Part shown: piece after piece, positions 1 to 6,588 of the stretch | Layout: each line of letters begins with the position of its first letter | Numbering within the stretch: position 1 is the first letter of the stretch | DNA from: Propionibacteriaceae bacterium | GTDB lineage: Bacteria; Actinomycetota; Actinomycetes; Propionibacteriales; Propionibacteriaceae | DNA length: 9,559 bases | Direction: 5' to 3' | Assembly (NCBI GenBank): GCA_003158895.1 | Contig: PMLO01000058.1 | Span: 1 to 9,559, forward strand | Made by a program: the position numbers and the translations under genes | Notes under the pieces: generated by a model | Databases searched by the model: none | The model's input: only the letters and a program-made list of their open reading frames with translations | What the model was told of the DNA's origin: nothing

Positions 1-9
1 GTGCATTCG

Positions 10-30
10 TTAGGGCACGTTTAGGGCACG
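10..30. repeat. Two 10-bp direct repeats, 11-bp period
   Basis: TTAGGGCACG occurs at 10-19 and again at 21-30, separated by one base, so the copies lie about one helical turn apart. Near-complementary flanks (GCATTCG at 3-9 and CGAAATGC at 29-36) surround the pair. The repeats lie just beyond the 3' side of a tRNA gene and its terminator, where tyrosine-recombinase elements commonly insert. Arm-type integrase sites can look like this, but no integrase is visible because the window begins here. The repeat is directly seen; the role is a guess. Confidence 0.5.
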
Positions 31-38
31 AAATGCTG

Positions 39-83
39 AAAGCCGCTCTGACCCGGGACATCATCCCTAGTCAGAGCGGCTTT
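39..83 (-). terminator. Rho-independent terminator after tRNA-Pro
   Basis: A 14-bp perfect stem pairs 39-52 with 70-83 (arm AAAGCCGCTCTGAC) around a 17-nt loop. It begins 4 nt after the encoded CCA end of the minus-strand tRNA. The exit T-run is short (TTT on the minus strand, TTTT on the plus strand), so it could also stop transcripts coming the other way. Position and stem length support termination of the tRNA transcript. Confidence 0.75.
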
Positions 84-86
84 TCA

Positions 87-164
<78 letters not shown>

Positions 165-186
165 ATTGGCCCTGAGGCCGAAGTGG

Positions 187-192
187 AGTCTA
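187..192 (-). promoter_or_regulatory. -10 box for tRNA-Pro
   Basis: TAGACT on the minus strand fits the actinobacterial TANNNT -10 consensus. It lies 22 nt upstream of the tRNA 5' end, which would give a 5' leader of about 15 nt for RNase P to remove. No good TTGACA -35 is present; the best is TGTGAG at 216-211, inside the end of the phosphoesterase gene. Confidence 0.45.
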
Positions 193-211
193 GCCCATCA
201 CGAGCGTCGGC

Positions 212-1117
212 TCACATCGGGTTCGTACCGCGCGCGACGAGCGTCAGGAGCGTCGCTTCGGGGCGGCAGGCGAAGCGGTACGGCGCGTACGGGCTCGTGC
301 CCAGGCCCGCGGAGACGTGCAGCGCGGCCGTGTGGCCTCCGAACGAGTGGGAGCTGAGCCCCTTGACCCTGGGGGTGTCGAGGTCGCAGTTCGTCGTCAG
401 GGCTCCATAGAACGGCACGCAGACCTGGCCGCCGTGCGTGTGTCCAGCCATGATCAGGTCGAGGCCGTCGGCGGTCATGGCGTTGAGAAGCCGCAGGTAC
501 GGTGCGTGGGTCACTCCGATCGACAGCACCGCGGCCGGATCGGGTGGCCCGGCAACCTTCTCGTACGCATCGAGCTCGAGGTGGGCATCCTTCGTACCAC
601 GCACTTCGACCAGCCGGCCGGCGACGGTGAGCTCGACGCGGTGGTGCTCCACGTCGTGCCAGCCGCGCTCGACCAGGGTCCTCCGCAGCTCCCGATGGGG
701 CAGGACCCCGCGCTGCGGCTTGGGGGACCTCGCGAGGCCCAGATAGCGCAGCGGATTCACCGGGTTGGGAGCGAAGTAGTCGTTCGACCCGAAGACGAAG
801 ACGCCGGGGACGGCGAAGAGGTGCTCGTACGCCTCGTACACCATCGGTAAAGCCTCGGGCTGCGACAGGTTGTCGCCCGTCGTCACGACGAGGTCGGGAC
901 GCAGGCCCGCGAGGCTGTCGACCCACCGGACCAGGTTGCCGCGGTCGGTCGACAGGTGCATGTCGGAGACGTGCAGCACCCGCATGGGCGACTGGCCCTC
1001 CGGCAGCACCGGCACGGTCACCCGACGCAACGTGAACGCCTGCCGTTCGATGAACACGCCGTACGCGAAGCAGCCGGCGCCGGTCAGGGCAGCAGCTGCG
1101 GCGACACGGCCGATCAC
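212..1117 (-). CDS. Membrane-anchored metallophosphoesterase
   Basis: This 301-residue protein belongs to the calcineurin-like phosphoesterase superfamily (YaeI/YkuE-like, syntenic with mycobacterial Rv3683). The metal-binding motifs occur in order: SDMH with D52 and H54, GDN at 81-83, GSND at 110-113 (GNHD in most relatives), VTH with H204, and GHTHGGQ at 225-231. Residues 5-22 form one hydrophobic segment, so it is probably an inner-membrane anchor with the catalytic domain outside. GTG at 1117 is chosen as start because it overlaps the PBP stop as GTGA and keeps the anchor; a later ATG (residue 45) would begin just before the first motif and lose it. Relatives act on phosphodiesters, including UDP-diacylglucosamine or undecaprenyl-type substrates in some lineages. 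The substrate cannot be read here, but coupling to a PBP suggests an envelope substrate. Confidence 0.92.
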   Translation of the reverse strand: MIGRVAAAAALTGAGCFAYGVFIERQAFTLRRVTVPVLPEGQSPMRVLHVSDMHLSTDRGNLVRWVDSLAGLRPDLVVTTGDNLSQPEALPMVYEAYEHLFAVPGVFVFGSNDYFAPNPVNPLRYLGLARSPKPQRGVLPHRELRRTLVERGWHDVEHHRVELTVAGRLVEVRGTKDAHLELDAYEKVAGPPDPAAVLSIGVTHAPYLRLLNAMTADGLDLIMAGHTHGGQVCVPFYGALTTNCDLDTPRVKGLSSHSFGGHTAALHVSAGLGTSPYAPYRFACRPEATLLTLVARGTNPM

Positions 1118-3474
1118 GAGGGCTGGGACGTCGGCACCGTCGGTGCGGCGCCTGGCCTCGGGCCCTGTGAGTAGTTCAGGTAGCACGAGCCGCCCACGTA
1201 CCCGTCGCACGTCACGCCGATGTACGTACCGCTGGCCGAGTTGTCGTACACGTTGCGGGGCGACACGGTGAAGCCCGCTGCCGTGAGAACCGCTGATGCC
1301 TGCGATGCCGACATCCCCGATGTGCTGGGGATCGCCGCCTTGGTGCCGTGGATGATCGAGTCGGGCGGCGTCGTGAAAGGCGTCGCCGGAAGGTTGGCGA
1401 CGGCCTTGGTCATGGCAGGCGTCCAGATGTCGCCTGCGTCGCCCGAGCCGGACCCGTTGAGCAACCAGTTCTTCGAGGTTCGCAGGCCCGACAACGAGCC
1501 GTTGCGGGCTGCCCAGAACGCGGTGAAGCGGGGGGACTTGTCGACGGCGACCATGGCGACGCCCTCGATGTTGGGGGTGTAGCCGTTGAACCACACCGCC
1601 GCGTGGGAGTCGGTGGTTCCGGTCTTCCCGGCCTGCGGCCGTGAGCCGGGGAGCCGTACTCCTGCGCCCGTACCACCCGACTGCATGACGGCCTGCAGCA
1701 CGTAGTTCACGCCGTCTGCGACCTCGGGCCGGATGACCTGCGCGCAGTTGGCGCTCTGCGTGGCGACCGGCTTGCCGTCCGGCGACGTGATGCCGCTGAC
1801 GATGATCGGGTCGCAGTGCACGCCGCGCGCCGCGAACGTCGCGTACGCGTCGGCCATCGAGAGCGGGGTCACCTCAGCCACTCCGAGGGTGAACGACGGG
1901 ATGTACGAGAACGTCTTGACGAGGTCGGCGCCGTTGGACGCCTGCGCCCCGGCGGCCGTCGCCATGCGTGCCGCCTGGCAGATGCCCGCTGCCGCCTCGA
2001 GCTGGATGAAGTAGGTGTTCACGGACTTGGCGGCCGCGGTTCTCAGATCCAAGCTGCCGAAGGTCTGGTTGAACTCGTTCTGCAGGCCGATCTTCGTCGG
2101 GAACTTGAAGCTGGCGTCGGCACCTGTGGAAGGGTCACAGGTCCGGAAGACCCTGTTCTGCAGGGGAAGCGGACTCGTTCCCACGAACGTCTTCGTGGTG
2201 GGGATGCCCCGGTCAAGAGCTGCGGCGATCGTGAATGCCTTGAACGTGGATCCTGCCTGGTAGCCCTCGGCGCCTCCCATGGAGGCGGAGACGGCGTAGT
2301 TGTAGAACGTCTCGCCGGCGTCCGCATTCGTACCCATCACGGGTCTGCTCTGGGCCATGGCGAGGATGAGGCCGGTTCCGGGCTGCACCTCGACCATTGT
2401 GCTGATGACAGGGTCGGTCGGTCCCACCTTCGAGGAGACCGCGTCCTGCGCGACCTTCATCGCGGCCGGGTCGATCTGGGTCTTGATGACGAGTCCACCG
2501 CGGTAGATGGTGTTCTTCCGGTCGTCGACGGTGGCGCCCAGCGCCGGGTTCTGCTCCAGGGAGCGGACGACGTAGTCGCACATGAACGGGAACTGGGTCC
2601 CCACGCAGCCGTTCTTGCTCGGGACGACCTTCGAGCTGTCGAAGGTCGTCGCCTTGGCCTTGGCCGCGTCGTCGGCGGAGATCAGCCCCAGCTCGAGCAT
2701 GCGGTTGATGACGACGTCACGACGGTCGATCGCTGCCACGGGGTGGTTCACCGGGTCGGTCGCGACGGGGTTCTGGGTCAGGCCAGCCAGCATCGCCGCC
2801 TGAGCCAGGGTGAGGTCCTTGGCGCTGACACCGAAGTAGTGCTTGGCCGCGGCCTCCACGCCGTACGTGCCGTCGCCGTAGTAGGCGATGTTGAGGTAGC
2901 GCTTGAGGATCTCGTCCTTGGAGTACTTGGCCTCGAGAGCCACCGCGTACCGCAGCTCGAGCACCTTGCGCGACAGCGTCTGCTCCTGGGCCGCGAGCAC
3001 GCCGGCCTGGTCGCCCGCCGCCTGGGCCGCCTCGATGCGTACCTGCTTGATGTACTGCTGGGTCAGCGTCGACCCGCCCTGCACGTCGGAGCCGCTCCCG
3101 GTCACGACGAGGGCTCGCAGCGTCCCCTTGAGGTCCAACGCGCCGTGCTGGTAGAAGCGTGTGTCCTCGATCGCGACCTGAGCCGTACGCATGATCGGCG
3201 CGATCTGGTCCAGCGTCACCACGGTGCGGTTCTCGTCGTACAGCTGGGCGAGCTGGGACCCGTCCGACATGAGGATGACGGTCTTGGCTGCCACCGGCGC
3301 GATGGTCAGGTCGGCAGGCAGGGTTTCGATGCCCTGCGCCACGTACTTGGCAGAGGTGCCGCCGATGGCCGCGGCGGGCACCGCGAGCCCCGCGACGAGC
3401 AGTCCAGCAAGCACGCTGACGACGACGAACATCGCCAGGGCATAGACCTTCGGCCCGAATTGAGGGGATCTCAT
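1114..3474 (-). CDS. ponA2: Bifunctional class A penicillin-binding protein with PASTA tail
   Basis: This 786-residue enzyme polymerises lipid II glycan (GT51 domain) and cross-links the peptides (transpeptidase domain) outside the membrane. A short cytoplasmic start and one transmembrane helix (about 10-36) precede the GT51 motifs: EDTRFYQHGALD at 103-114 with catalytic E103, and GGSTLTQQ at 133-140. The transpeptidase triad is STFK at 409-412 (nucleophile S409), SVN at 484-486 and KTGT at 617-620. A single PASTA domain follows at about 712-770, then a proline-rich end. Domain order and position match mycobacterial PonA2. All eight cysteines (290, 299, 446, 499, 554, 577, 756, 764) are extracytoplasmic. 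The ATG at 3474 sits 7 nt after a TACTCT -10 box, so the mRNA may be leaderless. The phosphoesterase gene is translationally coupled downstream. Confidence 0.96.
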   Translation of the reverse strand: MRSPQFGPKVYALAMFVVVSVLAGLLVAGLAVPAAAIGGTSAKYVAQGIETLPADLTIAPVAAKTVILMSDGSQLAQLYDENRTVVTLDQIAPIMRTAQVAIEDTRFYQHGALDLKGTLRALVVTGSGSDVQGGSTLTQQYIKQVRIEAAQAAGDQAGVLAAQEQTLSRKVLELRYAVALEAKYSKDEILKRYLNIAYYGDGTYGVEAAAKHYFGVSAKDLTLAQAAMLAGLTQNPVATDPVNHPVAAIDRRDVVINRMLELGLISADDAAKAKATTFDSSKVVPSKNGCVGTQFPFMCDYVVRSLEQNPALGATVDDRKNTIYRGGLVIKTQIDPAAMKVAQDAVSSKVGPTDPVISTMVEVQPGTGLILAMAQSRPVMGTNADAGETFYNYAVSASMGGAEGYQAGSTFKAFTIAAALDRGIPTTKTFVGTSPLPLQNRVFRTCDPSTGADASFKFPTKIGLQNEFNQTFGSLDLRTAAAKSVNTYFIQLEAAAGICQAARMATAAGAQASNGADLVKTFSYIPSFTLGVAEVTPLSMADAYATFAARGVHCDPIIVSGITSPDGKPVATQSANCAQVIRPEVADGVNYVLQAVMQSGGTGAGVRLPGSRPQAGKTGTTDSHAAVWFNGYTPNIEGVAMVAVDKSPRFTAFWAARNGSLSGLRTSKNWLLNGSGSGDAGDIWTPAMTKAVANLPATPFTTPPDSIIHGTKAAIPSTSGMSASQASAVLTAAGFTVSPRNVYDNSASGTYIGVTCDGYVGGSCYLNYSQGPRPGAAPTVPTSQPS

Positions 3475-3481
3475 GGTGCCC

Positions 3482-3487
3482 AGAGTA
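3482..3487 (-). promoter_or_regulatory. -10 box of the ponA2 operon (probably leaderless)
   Basis: TACTCT fits TANNNT and ends 7 nt upstream of the ATG, so transcription would start at or next to the start codon. A TTGTCA element at 3508-3503 is a possible -35, but its 15-nt spacer is short. No Shine-Dalgarno sequence precedes the ATG, which agrees with a leaderless mRNA. The rest of the 171-bp gap to the whiB start holds only the whiB signals. Confidence 0.4.
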
Positions 3488-3575
3488 AGCGAGACGGCTG
3501 TGTGACAACGAACAGAACCTGCGATCCGGTCTTGTGTGGAGGTTGAGCATCTAGGCAGAAGGCCCCTCTCCTGTG

Positions 3576-3581
3576 TACTTT
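3576..3581 (+). promoter_or_regulatory. Candidate -10 box for whiB
   Basis: TACTTT fits TANNNT. Transcription would begin near 3588, leaving a leader of about 58 nt before the ATG at 3646. No convincing -35 is seen 16-19 nt upstream. WhiB genes often depend on alternative sigma factors or other regulators, which could explain this. Confidence 0.3.
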
Positions 3582-3630
3582 GATCGTGTCGTGCTCAGTA
3601 TTTGCGGCCAGCGACGCGCCGCCCGGCTCG

Positions 3631-3636
3631 AAGGGA
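3631..3636 (+). promoter_or_regulatory. Ribosome binding site that decides the whiB start
   Basis: AAGGGA lies 9 nt upstream of ATG 3646. Earlier in-frame TTG (3580) and GTG (3586) codons have no such site and would add 20-22 residues of non-conserved sequence, so ATG 3646 is preferred. Confidence 0.55.
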
Positions 3637-3645
3637 TCGACGAGG

Positions 3646-3930
3646 ATGCCATTGCGCCGTCACGGTGACTGGACGCTCGAGGCCAAGTGCCAAGGCAAGC
3701 AGGACGAGTTGTTCCCTGACGGGGCCGACCAGAAGCGCGTCCGCTCGCTGTGCTCCGGGTGCCGTGTCCGCAAGGAGTGCCTCGCCGAGGCCCTCGACAA
3801 CCGCATCGAGTGGGGTGTCTGGGGCGGCATGACCGAGCGTGAGCGCCGTCAGCTCCTCCGTCAACGCTCAGACGTCGACGACTGGTCCCTCGTCCTCCTC
3901 GGCAAGCCCAGCGCCGTCAACGAGGAGTGA
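3646..3930 (+). CDS. whiB4: WhiB-family iron-sulfur regulator (WhiB4-like)
   Basis: This 94-residue Wbl protein has the four cluster-binding cysteines C15, C36, C39 and C45 in the C-x20-C-x2-C-x5-C pattern. The family turn GVWGG is at 57-61, inside the stretch EWGVWGGMTERERR, with a short basic segment after it. Wbl proteins bind a redox- and NO-sensitive [4Fe-4S] cluster and regulate transcription with the primary sigma factor or by binding DNA. Identification as WhiB4 rests on synteny: it is divergent from ponA2 and convergent with the ArsA-type pair, as in mycobacteria, where WhiB4 is linked to oxidative stress response. The last 20 codons and stop overlap the antisense end of the ATPase gene (3868-3930), so transcription of one could affect the other. 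Confidence 0.95.
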   Translation: MPLRRHGDWTLEAKCQGKQDELFPDGADQKRVRSLCSGCRVRKECLAEALDNRIEWGVWGGMTERERRQLLRQRSDVDDWSLVLLGKPSAVNEE

Positions 3931-4983
3931 GCCCAGCTCCCTCACCACGTCGAGGTCGGTGACCTCGCGCTCCAGCGTCTGCGCCAGGGTGACCGGCAGC
4001 GACGTGGGCAGGGCCTTGACCATCCGAGCCCGCTGCGCCCGCCACGTGACCCAGCTGGCCCGCCACCAGGCGTACGCCTCGGGCTCGAGCAGTAGCGACT
4101 CCTCGGCCTCCGGCGCAAGCGGCACGGCGGGGGAGACGCGGTTCACGACCACACCGCGCGCGGTCGTGCCGCGATCGCGCAGCTGACCGACGAAGAACCG
4201 TGCCTCGTCGAGCGCCGCCTTCCGCGGGCTGGCGACGATGACGAACGCGGCCGCCGGCGAGGAGAGCAGCGTCCGTACGACGGCCGCGCGGCGCCGGAAA
4301 CCGCCCATCACCGTCTCGAACGCGGAGGCGAAGACCTGCAGGTCGCTGAGCGCCTTGCTGCCGATGACCTTCGAGATCACCCAGGTCACCTGCGACAACC
4401 CGGCGCTGATCAGCTTGAGCGGGCCGCTGCTAGGCGCGAGGAGCTGCAGGACAGGTCCCTCGGCGAGCCTGTCCAGGCGAGCGGGTGCGTCGAGGAAGTC
4501 GAGCGCGGAGCGGGACGGCGGGGTGTCCACGACGATGAGGTCCCAGCGGCCAGTGGCCTGCGCCTGCTCGTACAGCTGACCGAGCTTTTCGGTCGCCATA
4601 TAGTCCTGCGTGCCGGAGAACGACGTGGACAGAGCCTTGTAGAAGGGGTTCCGCAGGACCTCGTCGACGCGGTTCTTGGGTGCGTGGGAGCGTACGGCGT
4701 CGTCGAACGTCGCCGTCATGTCGAGCATCAGGGCGTCGAGGCTGCCGCCGGTGATGCCGGGTACGGGTTGTGGCTCGCCGCCCAGGCCCTCGAGGCCGAG
4801 CGCCGTGGCGAGCCGTTTCGCGGGGTCGACCGTGACAAGGACGACCTTGCGGCCCGACTCGGCGGCGGCCACGGCCAGCGCGGCCGATACCGACGTCTTG
4901 CCGACGCCGCCCGTGCCGCAGGTCACGACGACGCGTACGTCGCGGTCGCCGAGCAGTTCCCCCACCTCGAACAGTCGCCTCAC
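3868..4983 (-). CDS. ArsA/Get3-like ATPase, second subunit (Rv3680-like)
   Basis: This 371-residue P-loop ATPase is of the deviant-Walker (SIMIBI) type. It has Walker A GTGGVGKTS at 23-31, switch I VDPAKR at 52-57 and switch II VDTPPS at 152-157. The signature lysine of the GKGGxGKT motif is replaced by T24. Residues about 180-240 form a hydrophobic, helix-rich insert, the position of the client-binding region in Get3-type proteins. Mycobacterial Rv3679/Rv3680 are Get3-like ATPases reported to work as a pair; they are not proven arsenite pumps, and no arsenic-resistance gene is nearby. The GTG start at 4983 overlaps the partner's TGA as GTGA, so coupled, equimolar synthesis is likely. The acidic C-terminal tail (residues 352-371) is encoded antisense to whiB. 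Confidence 0.93.
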   Translation of the reverse strand: MRRLFEVGELLGDRDVRVVVTCGTGGVGKTSVSAALAVAAAESGRKVVLVTVDPAKRLATALGLEGLGGEPQPVPGITGGSLDALMLDMTATFDDAVRSHAPKNRVDEVLRNPFYKALSTSFSGTQDYMATEKLGQLYEQAQATGRWDLIVVDTPPSRSALDFLDAPARLDRLAEGPVLQLLAPSSGPLKLISAGLSQVTWVISKVIGSKALSDLQVFASAFETVMGGFRRRAAVVRTLLSSPAAAFVIVASPRKAALDEARFFVGQLRDRGTTARGVVVNRVSPAVPLAPEAEESLLLEPEAYAWWRASWVTWRAQRARMVKALPTSLPVTLAQTLEREVTDLDVVRELGSLLVDGAGLAEEDEGPVVDV

Positions 4984-5882
4984 GCGTACCAGCCCTCCGC
5001 GAGCAGGTCGGCGATCTGTACGAGGTCGTCTGGACCCACCTCGTCGGGCAAGAGCGGGAGCGTCAACGCCGGCCCGCGGCCGAGCTCCGACAGGCGCTCC
5101 GCGAGTCGGTCAGCCCAGGGCCGTTGTTCGGCCGCGACGGCTGTGTCCCGTTCCCACGCAGCACGCAAGGCGGGGTCGGTCACGCCGTCGGGGAGCGGCG
5201 GCGGATCAGCCATGACCTGGTTGACGATCACGTGCCCGATCGCGATCCCGTGCTTGGTGAGCGCGTCGATCGTCTGGAGCGTCTCGGTCAGCGCCATCTC
5301 CGTACAGGTCGTGACCAGATGGACCTGCGTGGTCTCGGCACGCAGCAGGGCCATGATCGACTGAGCCTGCGGCGCGATCGGCCCGACCACGACGACCTCC
5401 GCGAGCGCCTCGCCGGCCGTGAGGAAGTTCTCGATGCGGCCCGTGGGCGGCGCGTCCATGACGACGGCGTCCACAGCGTCAGCCTGGCCCTTCATGCGAC
5501 GCCGTGCTGCCTGATAGACCTTGCCGGTCAGCAGGACGTCACGCAGCCCTGGGGCGAGCTCAGACGCGAAGTCGACGAAGCCGGTCTTCTCGAGCAGTGC
5601 CCCTGCCACCCCCAGGCGTACGTGATCGAGGTAGTCGCGCAGAGCATGCCGCGAGTCGACGCTCAGCATGCGCAGCTCCTGGCCGCCGATCGTGACGCGA
5701 CGCTCCTCGCCCTCCTCGACCTTGGCGAGGCCGGCCGCCTCGGTCAGGCCGTGCCGCGACTCGACCTCGCAGACGAGGGTTTCGCCGGAACGCCGAAGCA
5801 TCAGGGCGAGGGCGAGGGCGACGGTCGTCTTCCCGGTACCCCCCTTGCCGCTCACGATGTGCAGCGGCGCGACGTCGGGCAT
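4980..5882 (-). CDS. ArsA/Get3-like ATPase, first subunit (Rv3679-like)
   Basis: This 300-residue P-loop ATPase is of the same superfamily as its partner. It has a full deviant Walker A GKGGTGKTT at 12-20 with signature lysine K13, catalytic K18, and switch II MDAPPTG at 142-148. The usual switch-I DPA is missing; the equivalent stretch reads CEVESRHGLTEA (38-49), with glutamates in place of aspartate. It is shorter than the partner and lacks most of the hydrophobic insert. The sequence is consistent with a heterodimer in which the two subunits carry different active-site defects. ATG 5882 is chosen because the conserved N-terminus begins there and a -10 box sits 6 nt upstream; an in-frame ATG 13 codons earlier (5921) would add non-conserved sequence and place the start upstream of that promoter. 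Confidence 0.93.
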   Translation of the reverse strand: MPDVAPLHIVSGKGGTGKTTVALALALMLRRSGETLVCEVESRHGLTEAAGLAKVEEGEERRVTIGGQELRMLSVDSRHALRDYLDHVRLGVAGALLEKTGFVDFASELAPGLRDVLLTGKVYQAARRRMKGQADAVDAVVMDAPPTGRIENFLTAGEALAEVVVVGPIAPQAQSIMALLRAETTQVHLVTTCTEMALTETLQTIDALTKHGIAIGHVIVNQVMADPPPLPDGVTDPALRAAWERDTAVAAEQRPWADRLAERLSELGRGPALTLPLLPDEVGPDDLVQIADLLAEGWYA

Positions 5883-5888
5883 GGCTCC

Positions 5889-5894
5889 AGGGTA
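5889..5894 (-). promoter_or_regulatory. -10 box of the ATPase operon (probably leaderless)
   Basis: TACCCT fits TANNNT and ends 6 nt upstream of ATG 5882, so the transcript would begin at the start codon. The GGAG between them is too close (2 nt from the ATG) to serve as an ordinary ribosome binding site. No -35 hexamer is evident. Confidence 0.4.
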
Positions 5895-5948
5895 GGCCCC
5901 GAGTCCTCCCGGTACGCGCATGGAAGGCTCGTGCCCGCAACGGGGCAC

Positions 5949-5954
5949 TATGGT
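5949..5954 (+). promoter_or_regulatory. -10 box of the DUF4177-Rid operon (probably leaderless)
   Basis: TATGGT fits TANNNT and ends 7 nt upstream of ATG 5962. No Shine-Dalgarno sequence is present, so a leaderless mRNA is likely. The box shares a 79-bp divergent gap with the ATPase promoter, the two -10 boxes being 54 bp apart. Confidence 0.42.
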
Positions 5955-5961
5955 GAGCGCC

Positions 5962-6120
5962 ATGCAGAAGTGGGAGTACGTGACTGTGCCGCTGCTCGTG
6001 CACGCGACGAAGCAGATCCTCGACAACTGGGGGTCCGAGGGGTGGGAGCTCGTGACGGTCGTGCCGGGCCCGACGCCGGAGAACCTCGTGGCGTACATGA
6101 AGCGTCCTCTCGCCGCATGA
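5962..6120 (+). CDS. Small DUF4177 protein
   Basis: This 52-residue protein starts MQKWEYVTVPL and contains GWELVTVVPG and a VAYMKRP end, the pattern of the DUF4177 family (the mycobacterial equivalent is Rv3678A). The family's function is unknown. The repeated aromatic-acidic W-E-Y and W-E-L motifs suggest a small beta-rich fold. There is no signal peptide or membrane segment. ATG 5962 is chosen over an upstream in-frame ATG (5920) because the family begins at MQKWEY and a -10 box ends 7 nt before it. The TGA overlaps the next gene's ATG as ATGA, so it is cotranslated with the Rid protein; the two are neighbours in many actinobacteria, hinting at a shared role. Confidence 0.93.
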   Translation: MQKWEYVTVPLLVHATKQILDNWGSEGWELVTVVPGPTPENLVAYMKRPLAA

Positions 6121-6569
6121 CGACCCCGTCTGCTCAGTTGGCTGCGCTCGGGCTCGAGCTGCCGCCGGTCGCCGCGCCGGTCGCCGCGTACATCCCCGCC
6201 ACCCGTGTGGGTGACCAGATCTGGACCTCGGGGCAGCTGCCGTCGCGTGACGGCACGGTGCTGGAGACCGGGATCGTCGGCAGGGACGTCAGCCCCGAGG
6301 TCGCCGCCGAGATGGCACAGGTGGCCGCGCTCAACGCACTGGCCGCCGCGGCCGAAGTCGCGGGCGGCCTGGACAACATCCGGCGTGTCGTGAAGGTCGT
6401 CGTGTACGTGGCCAGCGATCCCACCTTCGTGTCGCAGCCGGCGGTCGCGAACGGTGCGAGCAAGCTGCTGAGCGAGGTCTTCAGATCGGCGCACGTACGC
6501 AGCGCCATCGGTGTAGCAGTCCTGCCGCTCAACGCGCCCGTCGAGGTGGAGATCATCGTCGAGGCCTAG
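6117..6569 (+). CDS. Rid (YjgF/YER057c/UK114) family protein
   Basis: This 150-residue protein of the Rid superfamily matches the actinobacterial Rv3678-like branch. Conserved landmarks are the N-terminal LPPVAAPVAAYIPA stretch (15-28), the SGQLP strand (38-42), the NxxxxAxxxxGGLDNI helix (73-88) and VRSAIGVAVLP (127-137) with R128. R128 sits where RidA enzymes have the arginine that binds the carboxylate of imine/enamine intermediates. RidA proper deaminates reactive 2-aminoacrylate made by PLP enzymes; this branch is less well characterised, so the substrate is not assigned. It is probably a cytosolic trimer, as in the family. It starts at ATG 6117, overlapping the DUF4177 stop, and ends 17 bp from the convergent Crp-like gene. 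Confidence 0.92.
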   Translation: MTTPSAQLAALGLELPPVAAPVAAYIPATRVGDQIWTSGQLPSRDGTVLETGIVGRDVSPEVAAEMAQVAALNALAAAAEVAGGLDNIRRVVKVVVYVASDPTFVSQPAVANGASKLLSEVFRSAHVRSAIGVAVLPLNAPVEVEIIVEA

Positions 6570-6588
6570 TGGCCCGACGCCAGGCCTC
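6561..6588. terminator. Hairpin spanning both convergent stop codons
   Basis: GAGGCCT (6561-6567) pairs perfectly with AGGCCTC (6582-6588). After a 3-nt bulge (6568-6570), GGC (6571-6573) pairs with GCC (6579-6581) around a 5-nt loop. The stem includes the Rid stop (6567-6569) and most of the Crp-like gene's stop (6587-6589). There is no U-tract on either side, so it would be a non-canonical, bidirectional terminator or mRNA 3'-end stabiliser. Confidence 0.55.

Noticed and set aside
3501..3516. CRP/GlxR-type operator upstream of ponA2
   Set aside because: TGTGA is present at 3501-3505, but no TCACA half-site follows at the required 6-nt spacing; one half-site is expected by chance.
1816..3546. 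576-codon open frame on the plus strand
   Set aside because: It is the antisense shadow of the PBP gene. Its product is Arg/Gly/His/Val-rich with no domain, as expected for a mirror frame in GC-rich DNA, whereas the minus-strand frame has all PBP motifs.
3868..5882. Arsenite-resistance pump genes
   Set aside because: The ATPases are ArsA/Get3-like, but there is no arsB, arsC, arsR or arsD nearby and the arrangement matches the Rv3679/Rv3680 pair, so an arsenic role is not supported.
5124..6116. Long in-frame upstream extension of the Rid gene
   Set aside because: It runs antisense through the first ATPase. The conserved Rid N-terminus begins at ATG 6117, which is coupled to DUF4177.
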